Source: Pseudomonas sp. MN1F (lineage in GTDB: Bacteria; Pseudomonadota; Gammaproteobacteria; Pseudomonadales; Pseudomonadaceae). Taken from it: 64,000 nt of DNA. The position numbers and the translations under genes are program-made. Below are positions 56,740-64,000 of the stretch, piece after piece. The stretch is from the NCBI RefSeq assembly GCF_009391885.1, contig NZ_VZII01000025.1, positions 1-64,000 on the forward strand, read 5' to 3'. Position 1 is the stretch's first letter; every line of letters starts with the position of its first letter. The notes beneath the pieces were generated by a model. The model saw only the letters and a program-made list of their open reading frames with translations. It did not search any database and was not told the DNA's origin.

Positions 56740-56769
56740 AAAAGCGGGCGCGAATTGGCCCGCTTTTTT
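56740..56769. terminator. Terminator after prfC
   Basis: AAAAGCGGGC (56740-56749), loop GCGAATTG, GCCCGCTTTT (56758-56767), with T-run to 56769. The A-rich left side makes it usable by the convergent amine-gene operon too. Just before it, CTACAAG and GCTGCAAG motifs repeat (56711-56738). Confidence 0.92.
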
Positions 56770-56808
56770 CTTGCCGCTGTCAGCTTGAGGCTTTGCAACT
56801 GACGAATG

Positions 56809-57888
56809 TCAGTTGCCTGCTTTGATGCTGGTCCAGATCCGCGTGCGGATGCGGTCGATCTTCGCCGGCATCGCCTCCAGCGCGTACAGCTTGCCCATCA
56901 CATCTTCGCTCGGGTAAATCATCGTGTTGCCCTTCATCGCCGGCTCTACCAGCCCGTCCGCCTTGAGGTTGCCGTTGGCGTACTGCACGTGGTTGCTGAT
57001 GTTGGCCATCACCTCTGGCTGCAGCAGGTAATTCATGTAGGCATACCCGGCCTTCTCATCCGGCGCATCGGCCGGCATGGCCACCATGTCGAACCACATT
57101 GGCGCACCTTCTTTCGGGATCGAATACCCGACTTTCACCCCGTTCTTCGCCTCTTCGGCGCGGTTCTTCGCCTGCAGCACATCCCCCGAGAAGCCCACCA
57201 CCACGCAGATATCGCCGTTGGCCAGGTCGCCGGTGTACTTCGATGAGTGGAAGTAGCTGATGTACGGCCGCACCTGCATCAGCAACGCCTTGGCCTTGTC
57301 GTAGTCGGCCGGGTTCTGGCTGTGGTGCGGCAGGCCCAGGTAGTGCAGGGCGATCGGCAGCAGTTCGGGACCGTTGTCCAGCACTGCCACGCCGCAGCTT
57401 TTCAGCTTGCTCATGTACTCGGGCTTGAAGATCAGGTCCCAGGAGTCCACCGGTGCGTTGTCGCCGAGCACCGCCTTGACCTTGTCGATGTTGTAGCCGA
57501 TGCCGGTGCTGCCCCACAGGTACGGGAAGCCGTACTGGTTGCCCGGGTCGTTGACCTCCAGCGCCTTCATCAGCACCGGGTTGAGGTTGTGCCAGTTGGG
57601 TAGCTGCGACTTGTCCAGCGGCTTCAGGGCCTTGCCCTGGATCTGCCGGGCCATGAAATGGTTGGACGGGAACACCACGTCGTAGCCGGAATTGCCGGTC
57701 ATCAGCTTGCCGTCGAGGGTCTCGTTGCTGTCGTACACGTCATAGGTCGGCACGATGCCGCTGGCCTGCTGGAAGTTCTTCAGGGTGTCGGGCGCGACGT
57801 AGCTGGACCAGTTGTAGATCTTCACCGTTTCGGCGGCGCTGGCGAAGCTTGCGGCCAGCATCAGGGGGGCGAACAGGAACATGCGCAT
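56809..57888 (-). CDS. Polyamine-type ABC transporter substrate-binding protein (PotF/SpuD family)
   Basis: A 359-residue periplasmic protein. The signal peptide MRMFLFAPLMLAASFASAAE is followed by 'TVKIYNWSSYVAPDTLKNFQ', a typical PotF/SpuD opening, and 'YDVYDSNETLDGKLMTGNSG', 'YLWGSTGIGYNIDKV' and 'GFSGDVLQAKNRAEEAKNG' contain the aromatic and Asp residues that usually grip the amine groups. No permease or ATPase is next to it, so it must share a transporter elsewhere. The amine oxidase and cupin upstream suggest it delivers an amine compound for catabolism. Last gene of its operon. Confidence 0.88.
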   Translation of the reverse strand: MRMFLFAPLMLAASFASAAETVKIYNWSSYVAPDTLKNFQQASGIVPTYDVYDSNETLDGKLMTGNSGYDVVFPSNHFMARQIQGKALKPLDKSQLPNWHNLNPVLMKALEVNDPGNQYGFPYLWGSTGIGYNIDKVKAVLGDNAPVDSWDLIFKPEYMSKLKSCGVAVLDNGPELLPIALHYLGLPHHSQNPADYDKAKALLMQVRPYISYFHSSKYTGDLANGDICVVVGFSGDVLQAKNRAEEAKNGVKVGYSIPKEGAPMWFDMVAMPADAPDEKAGYAYMNYLLQPEVMANISNHVQYANGNLKADGLVEPAMKGNTMIYPSEDVMGKLYALEAMPAKIDRIRTRIWTSIKAGN

Positions 57889-57939
57889 ATCGGGTTACCT
57901 TGCTTTGTCTGTTGTTATCGAAGGCAGGCGATCAGCGGA

Positions 57940-58281
57940 TCAGAAAATCAGAACGTAGGTCTTGCGCACGGTCTCCTGGATGTCCCAGGTGCCGGTGCTG
58001 TTGGCCGGTAGCATCAGTGCGTCTCCGGCTTCTATGACCAGGGGCTCGCCACCGTCGGGGGTGAAGGTGCAGCGGCCCTTGATGAAATGGCAGAACTCCT
58101 GTTGCAGGATCTGCCGCCGCCAGCGCCCTGGGGTGCACTCCCAGATGCCGGTTTCGACGCCGTCGCTGCGTTCCACGCAGGTGACCGACGTCACTGCCAC
58201 GGGGTCGCCAAGCGGCACCGCGACCGGGTTGGAGCTGTCAAGCACGGCGCTGTCTGTGTGTTTGAACTGGGTGATGCTCAT
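57940..58281 (-). CDS. Cupin-domain protein (DUF861/cupin_3)
   Basis: A 113-residue single cupin. 'TGIWECTPGRWRRQ', 'EFCHFIKGRCTFTPDGGEPL' and 'IEAGDALMLPANSTGTWDIQ' are the two cupin motifs of the EutQ/DUF861 type; the usual metal histidines are mostly absent, with His only in 'FCHF'. It lies between the oxidase and the binding-protein gene. Members often accompany amine and amino-acid catabolic oxidases; a binding or isomerase function is possible but not shown. Confidence 0.85.
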   Translation of the reverse strand: MSITQFKHTDSAVLDSSNPVAVPLGDPVAVTSVTCVERSDGVETGIWECTPGRWRRQILQQEFCHFIKGRCTFTPDGGEPLVIEAGDALMLPANSTGTWDIQETVRKTYVLIF

Positions 58282-58313
58282 GACCGGTGGATCCTGTGTC
58301 GGGGAAAGGGAAG

Positions 58314-59744
58314 TCAGTGCATGAAACCTTCCATGAAGTCCGCTAGCGAGCTGGCCAGGCGCCGCCTCCAGGGCGCGCTGGCGGGGTTGGCGAGGGTCCG
58401 GTCCTCGTGGACGAAGCTCTGGATGATCGCGTTGTAGCCGAGCCAGCGGCAGGGCTCGGGCGGCCAGCTGGCCAGGCTCGATACCGGGCGGTTGTCGAGC
58501 ACCCAGGGTTGCGCGGTCAGCTGGTTGTGCTGGTTGAGGATCAGCGCCGCCAGCGTGCGGCCGCCGAGGTTGGTGGCACCGACACCTTCGCCGCCATAGC
58601 CGCCGGCCAGGGCAATGCCGCGCTGGCGGTCACAGAGCATATGCGGGCGAAAGCGCCGCGCCATGCCCAGGTTGCCGCCCCAGGTGTGGGTGATGCGTGC
58701 GTGCTTGAGCTGCGGGAACAGTTCGCCGAACAAGTAGCGGCGCAGCTCGATTTCGTGCTCGTCGAGGTTGAAGTTTTCGCGCAGGCGGCCGCCGAAGCGG
58801 TAGCCGCCGCGGGCGCCGAACACCAGGCGGTTGTCGGCGGTACGCTGGCCGTAGGTGACCTGGCGGCTGCTTTCGCTGAAGGCCTGGCCTTGGCTGAGGC
58901 CGATCTGCTCCCAAGTCGATTCCGGCAGCGGCTCGGTGGCCACCAGCAGGCTCTGCACCGGCAACTGGTGCTTGCCCAGCGGCGGCAGGCTGGCGGCGTA
59001 GCCTTCGACCGCAGGCACCATCCACTGGCAGCGAATGCGCGCCAGGGGCGAGCGCACTTCGCCGGGCTGCCAGTCGATGGCTGGGGTGTTCTCGTAGATC
59101 GTCACGCCAAGCGCCTCCACCGCCCGGGCCAGGCCACGGGCCAGCTTGGCCGGCTGGATGGTCGCGGTGTGCGGGCTGTAGATTGCGCCGTAGGCATTGC
59201 TGACCCGCAGTTGCGCGTCCAGCTGCTCGGGGCGCAGCCAGCGATAGTCGTCCTCGGTCATTCCCTGGCGATAGAGATCGTCGAGATAGGCGCGCAGGCT
59301 GCGTTCCTGCTCTGGGTAACGCGCGGCGCAATACAGCACACCGCCTTTGCGGTAGTCGCAGTCGATGCCTTCGCGTTGCAGCACGCTGTGCACCTCATCC
59401 GGAATGCCATGCAGCAGGTCGATGCTGGCGCGGCGCTGCTGCGGCGACAGGGTGGCGAGCAGTCGGTCTTCACCGAGCAGGTTGCCCATCAGCCAACCAC
59501 CATTGCGCCCCGAGGCGCCGAAGCCGGCGATGTTGGCCTCGATCACCGCGATGTTCAGGTGCGGCGCCTGGCGCTTGAGGTAGTAGGCGGTCCATAGCCC
59601 GGTGTAGCCGGCGCCGATGATGCACACATCGACTTCGAGGTCCTGGCGCAGGGCCGGGCGCGCGCACAGCGGCTCGTCGAGCTGGTCCATCCACAGGCTG
59701 AGCGTGCGCAGGGGTTGCATCGGGTTTTGCTCCACATCCGTCAA
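58314..59744 (-). CDS. FAD-dependent amine oxidoreductase (PuuB-like, DAO family)
   Basis: A 476-residue flavoprotein of the D-amino-acid-oxidase fold. 'VDVCIIGAGYTGLWTAYYLK' (about 38-57) binds the FAD adenylate, 'NIAGFGASGRNGGWLMG' is the isoalloxazine-side motif, and 'GGYGGEGVGATNLGGRTLA' lies at the C-terminal FAD contact. This pattern is common in gamma-glutamylputrescine oxidases and related enzymes (PuuB/PauB). Given the polyamine-type binding protein in the operon, oxidation of an amine or gamma-glutamyl-amine is likely; no glutamyl-amine synthetase is seen in the window. Confidence 0.88.
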   Translation of the reverse strand: MTDVEQNPMQPLRTLSLWMDQLDEPLCARPALRQDLEVDVCIIGAGYTGLWTAYYLKRQAPHLNIAVIEANIAGFGASGRNGGWLMGNLLGEDRLLATLSPQQRRASIDLLHGIPDEVHSVLQREGIDCDYRKGGVLYCAARYPEQERSLRAYLDDLYRQGMTEDDYRWLRPEQLDAQLRVSNAYGAIYSPHTATIQPAKLARGLARAVEALGVTIYENTPAIDWQPGEVRSPLARIRCQWMVPAVEGYAASLPPLGKHQLPVQSLLVATEPLPESTWEQIGLSQGQAFSESSRQVTYGQRTADNRLVFGARGGYRFGGRLRENFNLDEHEIELRRYLFGELFPQLKHARITHTWGGNLGMARRFRPHMLCDRQRGIALAGGYGGEGVGATNLGGRTLAALILNQHNQLTAQPWVLDNRPVSSLASWPPEPCRWLGYNAIIQSFVHEDRTLANPASAPWRRRLASSLADFMEGFMH

Positions 59745-59784
59745 GGTCTGTGGGCGATGCTAGTGGTGTCGGCCAGCGCCTGTC

Positions 59785-60594
59785 TTACGTGCGTGCACGC
59801 AGGGAAATTTGTTTCAGATAGGCCTTGGGGGTGAGGCCGGTGTGCTCGCGGAAGCACTTGTAGAACGCCGAGAGCGAGTTGAAGCCAGCGTTGAACGCCA
59901 GGTCGTCGATCGGTGCCTCGACGCTGTCGTCGTCGAGGCTGGCCATCAGGTGTTGCAGGCGTGCCTGGTTGACGTAGCGGTAGAAGCTTTGCCCGAGCAC
60001 CTGGTTCAGCAGGTAGGAGATCTGGTTGCGGCTGTAGCCGCTGGCGTCGGCCACCTGCTGCAGGTCCAGTTCCGGGTCGAGGTAGGGGCGCTGGCGCTGG
60101 AAGTAGTGCTCCAGGTCCTGGGCCATGGTCGACAGCTGCCGTGGCGACAGGCCCAGGCGGCTGGTGGCCGGGCGTGGGCCGCTGCTGACCAGGGCGTTGC
60201 CGTTCTGGCGCACCAGGGTGGCGTACTCGTTGACCCGCCAGATCAGGCCGTCCTTGACGGTGATCGCTTCGCTGGACTGGAACGCCACCAGGCCTTCGCC
60301 GCCCTGCACCGTGACCTGGTACTGGATGAACGCCGTGCAGCCGTCGACGCGGATGCGGTCGCTGTGGACGATGTCTTCGCCGGCTGCATGGGGCAGGCAG
60401 GCGCGCACGTAGTCGCGTAGCTCGACATAGCCGAGCACGCGGTTCTGGAAGAAGTCGTGGTACTGGATGTCGGGGTGGTAGAGCGCGATCACGCCGTCGA
60501 GGTCACGGTGCTTCCAGCACAGGTGGTAGCGCAGCACGGTGTCGGCGGTGAGCGGGGTCTGCTCAGGGCCGTCGGGGAGGAGGGTGGCGATCAT
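59785..60594 (-). CDS. AraC-family regulator with SnoaL-like N-terminal domain
   Basis: A 269-residue (from ATG 60594) DNA-binding regulator. The N-terminal half (about 12-125; 'LRYHLCWKHRDLDGVIALYH', 'DIQYHDFFQNRVLGYVELRD') looks like a SnoaL/NTF2-like ligand pocket. The C-terminal half has AraC helix-turn-helices ('LQQVADASGYSRNQISYLLN', 'IDDLAFNAGFNSLSAFYKCF', 'LTPKAYLKQISL'). It likely senses a small ligand and controls the oxidase-cupin-binding-protein unit immediately downstream on the same strand. The upstream M-Q-I start (60654) is possible but has no better ribosome site. Pairing of the two domains is unusual but not unique. Confidence 0.88.
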   Translation of the reverse strand: MIATLLPDGPEQTPLTADTVLRYHLCWKHRDLDGVIALYHPDIQYHDFFQNRVLGYVELRDYVRACLPHAAGEDIVHSDRIRVDGCTAFIQYQVTVQGGEGLVAFQSSEAITVKDGLIWRVNEYATLVRQNGNALVSSGPRPATSRLGLSPRQLSTMAQDLEHYFQRQRPYLDPELDLQQVADASGYSRNQISYLLNQVLGQSFYRYVNQARLQHLMASLDDDSVEAPIDDLAFNAGFNSLSAFYKCFREHTGLTPKAYLKQISLRART

Positions 60595-60678
60595 GGGCTC
60601 GATAGTGCATTGCAGAACACCCACGTGCAAGGGGATGCATCTGGCAATTTGCACGGTTCTATCAAGCGGCTAATAACA

Positions 60679-60691
60679 TAACCTGTTGATT
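60679..60691 (-). promoter_or_regulatory. IHF-type binding site
   Basis: The complement of 60679-60691 reads AATCAACAGGTTA, a perfect fit to WATCARNNNNTTR. It lies in an AT-rich stretch 28 bp upstream of the -24 element at 60719, the usual IHF position for sigma-54 promoters. Confidence 0.65.
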
Positions 60692-60718
60692 TTATTGAAA
60701 GTAATTTTTTGATACGAG

Positions 60719-60734
60719 TGGCATGGCGAGTGCA
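60719..60734 (+). promoter_or_regulatory. Sigma-54 (-24/-12) promoter
   Basis: TGGCATGGCGAGTGCA matches TGGCACGNNNNTTGCA at 10 of 12 defined positions, with the essential GG and GC separated by exactly ten bases. Transcription would begin near 60745, some 24 bases before the start of the small membrane-protein gene. Confidence 0.75.
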
Positions 60735-60768
60735 CGGTCTTGTTCACCATCGAACAAGGAGAAAAGCC

Positions 60769-60843
60769 ATGCGCTCGATATTGCTGTGGATGATTGGGGT
60801 GCCGATTCCGGTGATCATTCTGATCTGGTTCTTTATGCATTGA
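60769..60843 (+). CDS. 24-residue hydrophobic membrane peptide
   Basis: The small frame reads ATG to TGA with AAGGAG (60756-60761) seven bases before the ATG, an excellent ribosome site. The product is one membrane span, MRSILLWMIGVPIPVIILIW followed by FFMH, with a P-x-P kink and a charged N-terminus, so it is predicted to sit in the inner membrane. I recall similar 'IGVPIPIIILI' peptides annotated as hypothetical in pseudomonads, but have not checked. A sigma-54 promoter and IHF site precede it. It is divergent from the AraC-type regulator; function unknown. Confidence 0.7.
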   Translation: MRSILLWMIGVPIPVIILIWFFMH

Positions 60844-60851
60844 GATTCTTG

Positions 60852-60868
60852 GGGCCGCTTTGCGGCCC
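60852..60868 (+). terminator. GC-rich hairpin after the small membrane-peptide gene
   Basis: GGGCCGC (60852-60858), loop TTT, GCGGCCC (60862-60868), without a U-tract. Probably a weak terminator or 3'-end barrier of the short transcript. Confidence 0.6.
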
Positions 60869-60926
60869 ATCGTGGATAAATCCGCTTCTACAAGGTGACC
60901 GATGCAGGAGCGGATTTAGCCGCGAT
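60869..60926. repeat. Second REP-type inverted pair
   Basis: ATCGTGGATAAATCCGCTTC (from 60869) and its inverse GAGCGGATTTAGCCGCGAT (60908-60926) flank a short spacer. This is a different REP subtype (GGATTTAGCC core) from the pair at 46237. It lies in the convergent gap between the small gene and dppF. Confidence 0.8.
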
Positions 60927-60941
60927 GAATTTCACACCGAT

Positions 60942-61909
<968 letters not shown>

Positions 61910-61910
<1 letters not shown>

Positions 61911-62878
61911 CACGCCACCTCCTGGTTCAGCGGGTAGAAGCAACGCACCAGGCTGTGAGCCTGCGGGTCGAGGTGCGGGCGCTGGTGCCGGCAATTGTCC
62001 TGCACGTACGGGCAGCGCGGTGACAGCAGGCAGCCAGCCGGGCGGTCGTAGCGGCCTGGGACAATGCCGGGCAGCGTGGCCAGGCGCTCGGCACCGATGC
62101 TGTGCTCGGGGATCGCCGCCAGCAGCGCTTCGCTGTACGGGTGGGCAGGCACGTCGAACAGCTCCGGCACCTGGCCGACTTCCACGGCCTGGCCGGCGTA
62201 CATCACGCACACCCGTTTGGCCGTTTCGGCGACCACGGCCAGGTCGTGGGTAATCAGGATAAGCGCCATATTGCGCTCTTTCTGCAGGTTGACCAGCAAC
62301 TCCATGATCTGAGCCTGGATGGTCACGTCCAGCGCGGTGGTCGGTTCGTCGGCGATCAGCAGCTTGGGTTCGCCGGCGATGGCCATGGCGATGGCGACGC
62401 GCTGGCTCATGCCGCCGGAGAGCTGGTGCGGGTAGGCGTCCAGGCGGCTTTCGGCGGCCGGGATCTCGACTTTCTTCAGCAGTTCCAGAGCACGCTGACG
62501 CGCAGCCTTGCCCTTCAGGCCCAGGTGCTGACGCAGCACTTCCTCGATCTGATAGCCGACGGTGTAGCTGGGGTTGAGCGCGGTCATCGGGTCCTGGAAG
62601 ACCATGGCGATGTCCTTGCCCACCACCTTGCGCCGCTGCCGGCCGCTGAGCTTGAGCATGTCGGTACCGTCGAAGGTGAGCGCATCGGCGGTGATGCGCC
62701 CAGGGGCGTCGATCAGGCCCATCAGGGCCATCATGGTGACGGATTTGCCCGAGCCGGACTCGCCGACGATGGCCAGGATCTCGCCGGCGTCCACCGCCAG
62801 GTCCAGGCCATCGACCACGGGGACGGCATTGGCGTCGCCGAAGCGCACGTTCAGGTTGTTGATCTGCAACAGTGACAT
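61910..62878 (-). CDS. dppD: Dipeptide ABC importer ATP-binding protein DppD
   Basis: A 322-residue ATPase that pairs with DppF. Walker A is '[20 protein letters not shown]', signature '[18 protein letters not shown]', Walker B '[20 protein letters not shown]', and the C-terminal Cys cluster is '[18 protein letters not shown]'. The ATG at 62878 has GAGGAG just before it and starts the usual [15 protein letters not shown] chain. Confidence 0.95.
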
Positions 62879-62888
62879 GGCGGTCTCC

Positions 62889-63815
62889 TCAGGCGGCGTT
62901 CTTGAGTTTCGGGTCCAGCGCATCGCGCAGGCCGTCGCCCATCAGGTTGATTGCCAGCACACTGAGCAGAATGGTCAGGCCAGGCAGGCTCACCACCCAC
63001 CAGGCGCGCTCGATGTAGTCGCGGGCCGAGGCCAGCATGGTGCCCCACTCGGGGGTTGGCGGTTGTACGCCGAGGCCGAGGAAGCCCAGGGCGGCGGCGT
63101 CGAGGATCGCCGAGGAGAAACTCAAGGTCGCCTGCACGATCAGCGGTGCCATGCAGTTGGGCAGCACGGTGACGAACATCAGCCGTGGCAGCCCGGCACC
63201 GGCCAGGCGAGCGGCGGTAACGTAGTCGCGGTTCAGTTCGCCCATCACCGCAGCGCGGGTCAGGCGCACGTAGGACGGCAACGACACGATGGCGATGGCG
63301 ATCACCGTGTTGATCAGGCCTGGGCCGAGGATGGCGACGATGGCCACGGCCAGCAGCAGTGACGGCAGGGCCAGCATCACGTCCATCAAGCGCATGATCG
63401 AGGGGCCGAGCAGCTGCGGGAAGAAGCCGGCCAGCAGGCCCAGCAGGATCCCCGGGATCAACGACATCACCACCGACGACAGGCCGATCAGCAGCGACAG
63501 CCGCGCGCCCTGGATCAGGCGTGACAGCAGGTCGCGGCCGAGTTCGTCGGTGCCGAGGATGAACTGCCAGCTGCCGCCATCGAGCCACACCGGCGGAGTC
63601 AGCAGGAAGTCGCGGTACTGCTCGCTCGGGTCATGGGGGGCGACCCATGGCGCGAATAACGCGCAGAACACCACCAGGCACATGAAGGCCAGGCCCATTA
63701 CCGCGCCCTTGTTGCGCGAGAAGGCGTGCCAGAATTCTTTGTACGGTGAGGGGTAGAGCAGGCTCTGGTCCACCGGGCTGGCCGGTGCGACGGATTTCGG
63801 AATCGGGCTAGTCAT
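62889..63815 (-). CDS. dppC: Dipeptide ABC importer permease DppC
   Basis: A 308-residue permease of the DppC/OppC type with an N-terminal cytoplasmic segment, a span near 35-55 ('[20 protein letters not shown]'), and the E-A-A-type loop region around '[20 protein letters not shown]'. '[18 protein letters not shown]' is a diagnostic DppC/OppC motif. It begins ten bases after dppB and precedes dppD by ten bases. Confidence 0.94.
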   Translation of the reverse strand: MTSPIPKSVAPASPVDQSLLYPSPYKEFWHAFSRNKGAVMGLAFMCLVVFCALFAPWVAPHDPSEQYRDFLLTPPVWLDGGSWQFILGTDELGRDLLSRLIQGARLSLLIGLSSVVMSLIPGILLGLLAGFFPQLLGPSIMRLMDVMLALPSLLLAVAIVAILGPGLINTVIAIAIVSLPSYVRLTRAAVMGELNRDYVTAARLAGAGLPRLMFVTVLPNCMAPLIVQATLSFSSAILDAAALGFLGLGVQPPTPEWGTMLASARDYIERAWWVVSLPGLTILLSVLAINLMGDGLRDALDPKLKNAA

Positions 63816-63825
63816 GGCGAAGGCC

Positions 63826-64000
63826 TCAGCGCTGATGACGGATGCGTGGGTTGGCCAGGCCGTAGAGGATATCCACGACGAAGTTGACCAGGATCACCAG
63901 GCAGGCGATCAACAGGATGCCGTTCTGGACCACGGGGTAGTCACGGGCGCCGATGGCTTCGATCAGCCATTTGCCGATGCCCGGCCAGGAGAAGATGGTT
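63826..64000 (-). CDS. dppB: Dipeptide ABC importer permease DppB (3' end only)
   Basis: The last 57 codons plus the stop (complement of 63826-63828) of a permease run off the right edge. The visible part includes 'FSWPGIGKWLIEAIGARDYP', then a span 'GILLIACLVILVNFVVDILY' and the tail 'GLANPRIRHQR', which is the usual DppB/OppB C-terminus. dppC starts within ten bases. The start of the gene and dppA lie outside the window. Confidence 0.9.
   Translation of the reverse strand, partial: TIFSWPGIGKWLIEAIGARDYPVVQNGILLIACLVILVNFVVDILYGLANPRIRHQR

Overview
The window is chromosomal DNA of a fluorescent pseudomonad, most likely the Pseudomonas putida group. The GC content is high. Gene order (selD-mnmH; queA-tgt-yajC-secDF; suhB/trmJ-cysE-iscRSUA-hscBA-fdx-iscX-ndk-rlmN-pilF-rodZ-ispG-hisS-yfgM-bamB-der; piuB-piuA-piuC-sel1-speC; opuC-type ABC genes; prfC; dpp genes) is what I remember of that group, and the hairpins GCGGGTAAACCCGC and GGATTTAGCC resemble its REP families. 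This identification rests on memory of the families and gene order, not on a database search.

Layout. 0-1.7 kb: a GNAT acetyltransferase, a small membrane protein and a LprI-like secreted protein. 1.7-7.2 kb: selD-mnmH (selenophosphate and tRNA selenouridine) diverge from a four-gene PhnDCEE-type ABC importer. 7.2-11.3 kb is the accessory-looking part: a bestrophin-like channel, an antitoxin remnant, a GNAT enzyme, a lipoprotein with a degenerate trypsin-like fold, and a winged-helix/Fic gene broken by an in-frame TAG and preceded by six exact-phase 10-bp repeats. 11.4-17 kb: tRNA-Leu(CAA), then queuosine synthesis (queA, tgt) and the Sec accessory operon (yajC-secD-secF). 17.1-35.3 kb: housekeeping core with a glycine-zipper protein, suhB, trmJ, cysE, the complete IscR-controlled Fe-S assembly operon, ndk, rlmN, pilF, rodZ, ispG, hisS, yfgM, bamB and der. 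35.4-37.4 kb: a methionine/glutamine-type transaminase coupled to an omega-amidase.

37.4-50.5 kb is an iron and polyamine region: a PepSY/flavodoxin/FNR fusion reductase and a TonB siderophore receptor diverge from a PKHD hydroxylase and a Sel1 protein. An unrecognised 171-residue protein, ornithine decarboxylase and a FecI-FecR-FecA surface-signalling triad follow. Fur-like boxes lie before the two iron units. 50.5-54 kb: an osmoprotectant (OpuC-type) ABC importer. 54.3-55 kb: a HigBA-like toxin-antitoxin pair. 55.1-56.7 kb: prfC. 56.8-60.6 kb: a likely polyamine/amine catabolic unit (PotF-type binding protein, cupin, FAD amine oxidase, AraC-family regulator with a SnoaL-like N-terminus). 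60.7-60.9 kb: a short, apparently sigma-54/IHF-controlled gene for a 24-residue membrane peptide. 60.9-64 kb: dppF, dppD, dppC and the 3' end of dppB.

No CRISPR array, prophage, insertion sequence, rRNA or replication origin was seen. The most unusual points are the split, His-less Fic gene with its upstream decamer array, the sigma-54/IHF-driven micro-membrane protein, the selD-mnmH/PhnDCEE pairing, the terminator hairpin whose loop is the ndk -10 box, and the unrecognised protein beside speC.
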